The notes under the pieces: generated by a model | What the model was told of the DNA's origin: nothing | Seen by the model: only the letters and a program-made list of their open reading frames with translations | Databases searched by the model: none | Shown here: one piece after another, positions 18,960 to 21,090 of the stretch | Layout of the letters: the number at the start of each line of letters is the position of its first letter | How positions within the stretch are numbered: position 1 is the stretch's first letter | NCBI GenBank assembly: GCA_023231475.1 | Contig: JALJEE010002414.1 | Span: 1-21,090 of the forward strand | DNA from: Seison nebaliae | Taxonomy: Eukaryota; Rotifera; Pararotatoria; Seisonacea; Seisonidae | Reading direction: 5' to 3' | Length of the DNA stretch: 21,090 nt | Program-made: the position numbers and the translations under genes

Positions 18960-19747
18960 TTTACATTTTTTCGATATTACGAATTTGAATACGATAGTTG
19001 AGTCGATCAAGACTGAACTCTCAAAATGTGGTATTTCCTGTAATGACTTCAAATCAAAAATCCTGACAAATTGTACTCTCACAGAAAGATACAGTAAGTT
19101 TATCGATTACAAATGCAACTGTACCATATTCCTTGGTTGTTCTATTGACAACAAAAAGAAAAGTTCTTCCTTCGTTGATCATATTCGAAATAAGTTCATT
19201 AGATCCTTTCACTTTTTTCACCATCGTTGGAAATATTTTCCTCTTTCGAAGAAAATTCAATTATTCAAAATTTTCTGTTCCGATTTGTATGGATAACAAT
19301 GCTCAGTATCATTTTCATTAAAATATATACTCGCATTAGATCGTGCTTATAGTCGCTGTATAAGAAACCTATTAGACTGTTATCGCCCATTTTCTCGTGC
19401 TTTTCTCCTCGATTACCTCCTCTTCCTCTTTTGTTAGGCAAACGATTTATTGCTCTCATCCAAAACATAAAATTATCTGACTTCCGATATCCAACTTACG
19501 AACAGTGTGAACTATTACTAATCCTGTCTACTTTTTCGGCCACTATTACGAGATTCCACTTCCCAACACCATGGAAGAAGCTGAATCCTTAATATCCAAT
19601 TTTTCAATCGATAACCATGTTCCCGATATTCTTTCTCCCTACATCTCTCGGGGTCGTCATATTATCCCAAATCTTAATTCCTTTTCATTATTTGAATTCA
19701 TTCAAAATTGCCCAAACTGGGATTCATCCTAAATAAAAAAAAAATTC
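18960..19747 (+). mobile_element. 3' end of a degraded LINE (post-reverse-transcriptase region)
   Basis: About 18985-19290 encodes ESIKTELSKCGISC, then CTIFLGCSIDNKKKS, FVDHIRNKFIRSFHFFHHRW and SKKIQLFKIFCSDLYG. This is the xYLGxxID...HI...K..LF...C..LYG region that follows the catalytic core of CR1/jockey-like reverse transcriptases. It continues across frame changes as DRAYSRCIRNLLDCYRPFSR. From about 19540 it runs to the ORF end at 19729-19731 as NTMEEAESLISNF...FEFIQNCPNWDSS. A short A-rich tail follows at 19732-19747. The catalytic FADD-type motif is not present, and several frame breaks show it is 5'-truncated and dead. Clade not assigned. Confidence 0.72.
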
Positions 19748-20848
19748 AGAACTCACAAAATTCAACTTTCTGATTCCACAGTGAGGAAATATCATAATCA
19801 GTGAGGATAGAGAGTCATCAACGAATAATTTAAGGTTGTACAGCGTTCTCGTATGAATTTCGATTTGAGTTTGTAATTTTCGAGTAAGAAATAAGATATT
19901 TGAGCAATAAGAGTATCGACTATTGGTTTCTACAAATTGAACGATAAGAGAATATAGATGACATTAAACATAGACCTGAGAAGAATATTAATTATGGATG
20001 AATGAAGTGGCTCGTTGGTAATGATTTTGATATACAAATGTTTATTAGGAAAAATAAAGCGTAGCGACGAGGATAGCTGATCAGGAATAAGAGGATAACG
20101 AAAGTTTGTTCGGACGTGAAGGGGAATAACAAATGAGATCCCTCAAATATCCTGTTTACTCTAAGATCTTCGTTGCATTTATAGTCGTTGGAGCTGTTAT
20201 AGGAAGATGGGCACGAGAGTAGTACAGGTACATAAGTTTGTTGTACGCGTAATTCAATCATTTTAATGTTGTGGAATGAAATATTCACGCCGATAAAACA
20301 ATCAATTGTTTGGACGATTGATTGGTTGACTGCAACGTGCAAATATAGTGTTTACGTTATTAACACTTTACCTGTTACAGTCAATTGTAGTCACATTCCT
20401 ACATGAACTTGGAAGGGGAAAAAACTAATTTTTTTTCATTGAATTCCTATCAGAGACATTTGAAACTAAAAAATGCAAAATAAAAAATCGTTACATACAA
20501 GTGAGTAAAGTATAGTTATTTATTTAACGTATAAAGCAAGGATAAACCTCTTGGTGTTATAGTTATAAGGAACAATAACGAAGCGGAGCAACTATTTGGA
20601 TCTTTTTAAGTGGAGGAAGCAGTCCCGATCGATTCGGTCTAGATCATCCATTTTCCTTTCTGTTTAATTTACTCCATGGAGATTTGATGAACTAATATAT
20701 AAAAATTATTAGAACACAATGAAGGACGATAATTGATAAATGTCAAGTTCTCACATCAATTTATTTTGTCATTCAACATTAAATTAGCAACAGACAGGGA
20801 ACAAAATAAAATGTGTCAATGTGAAAAATAATGAATTTTTAATTACGA
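19748..20848. other. Spacer without a recognisable gene
   Basis: A minus-strand ORF at 19992-20342 (containing LRVQQTYVPVLLSCPSSY) lacks a good start at its open end and has no recognised family, so it is not called. AATAAA on - at 20765-20760 would suit the minus-strand reading of the array that starts at 20849. Otherwise AT-rich. Confidence 0.45.
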
Positions 20849-21090
20849 TCAGCCTGTTGAGCCGCCAGTTGAGCCACCAGTTGAGCCTACGGTAGAGCCG
20901 CCCGTAGAACCGCCAGTTGAGCCGCCAGTTGAGCCACCAGTTGAGCCGCCAGTAGAGCCTACCGTTGAGCCGCCAGTAGAGCCCCCCGTAGAGCCCCCCG
21001 TAGAGCCAACAGTTGAGCCACCAGTAGAACCGCCAGTTGAGCCACCAGTTGAGCCGCCAGTTGAGCCACCAGTTGAACCAACAGTTGAGC
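20849..21090 (-). CDS. 12-bp coding minisatellite: Gly-Ser-Thr-rich C-terminus (partial)
   Basis: About 20 copies of a 12-bp unit (GAGCCGCCAGTT on +) run off the window end. On the minus strand the reading is a GSTG / GSTV tetrapeptide repeat that meets TGA (20851-20849) at the very edge of the array. A minus-strand AATAAA follows 84 nt later. On the plus strand it reads EPPV / EPTV repeats, preceded by an in-frame TGA (20832-20834) but also by a possible acceptor ATCAG at 20848-20852. In both readings nearly all differences fall at third positions. I favour the minus strand slightly, because the stop and poly(A) signal fit. Either product would be a low-complexity, possibly extracellular repeat protein. 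Confidence 0.45.
   Translation of the reverse strand, partial: STVGSTGGSTGGSTGGSTGGSTGGSTVGSTGGSTGGSTGGSTVGSTGGSTGGSTGGSTGGSTGGSTVGSTGGSTGGSTG

Noticed and set aside
18452-19082. Two minus-strand ORFs of 95 and 121 codons
   Set aside because: No recognised family, no clear splice link between them, and the second overlaps the LINE relic on the other strand.
19992-20342. Minus-strand ORF of 116 codons with some protein-like composition
   Set aside because: It begins with TTG just after an in-frame stop, has no plausible acceptor, and its C-terminal half is low-complexity hydrophobic. Not enough to call a gene.
18300-20500. Shared AAAATAAAAAATCGTTA at about 18314 and 20478
   Set aside because: 17 nt of A-rich sequence with no similarity beyond it. 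Not a supported repeat.
20849-21090. CRISPR-like array
   Set aside because: It is a 12-bp tandem minisatellite without spacers and is in frame as coding DNA.

Overview
The window looks like nuclear DNA from a small, AT-rich, compact animal genome. Spacers are very AT-rich with poly-A/T runs and microsatellites. Genes are split by tiny spliceosomal introns, mostly 37-77 nt, with one of 135 nt. The Rh-type ammonium transporter is clearly of the animal Rh glycoprotein kind, and DNAJA, CIAO2, derlin, LSM14, V-ATPase E and IPMK are recognisable by motif. I cannot name the phylum. A striking trait is that almost every intron whose position is fixed by reading frame and homology starts with GTT, not the usual GTA/GTG.

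Layout. (1) 1-7.4 kb is a transposon-rich block. It holds a deleted Tc1-like element with intact ends inserted at a TA inside one arm of an older palindromic element, the 5' half of a decayed LINE, two predicted secreted proteins of unknown function (1442-2089 on + and 4310-5773 on -) that seem distantly related, and a 90-bp direct repeat. (2) 7.4-18.1 kb is a dense block of seven conserved genes: DNAJA co-chaperone (+), CIAO2 (-), derlin (+), LSM14 (-), V-ATPase subunit E (-), inositol polyphosphate multikinase (+) and Rh transporter (+). Their exon structures were worked out by hand, and nearly all junctions keep frame and family alignment. (3) 18.1-21.1 kb is again repeat-rich, with the 3' end of a LINE and, at the window edge, a 12-bp coding minisatellite.

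The genes are not an operon; pairs are divergent (CIAO2/derlin, V-ATPase E/IPMK) or convergent (DNAJA/CIAO2, derlin/LSM14). DNAJA (protein folding), derlin (ER quality control) and a perfect four-unit heat-shock element upstream of DNAJA fit general proteostasis. The rest is cytosolic Fe-S assembly, mRNA translation control, vesicle acidification, inositol phosphate signalling and ammonia transport. No RNA gene or CRISPR array was seen.
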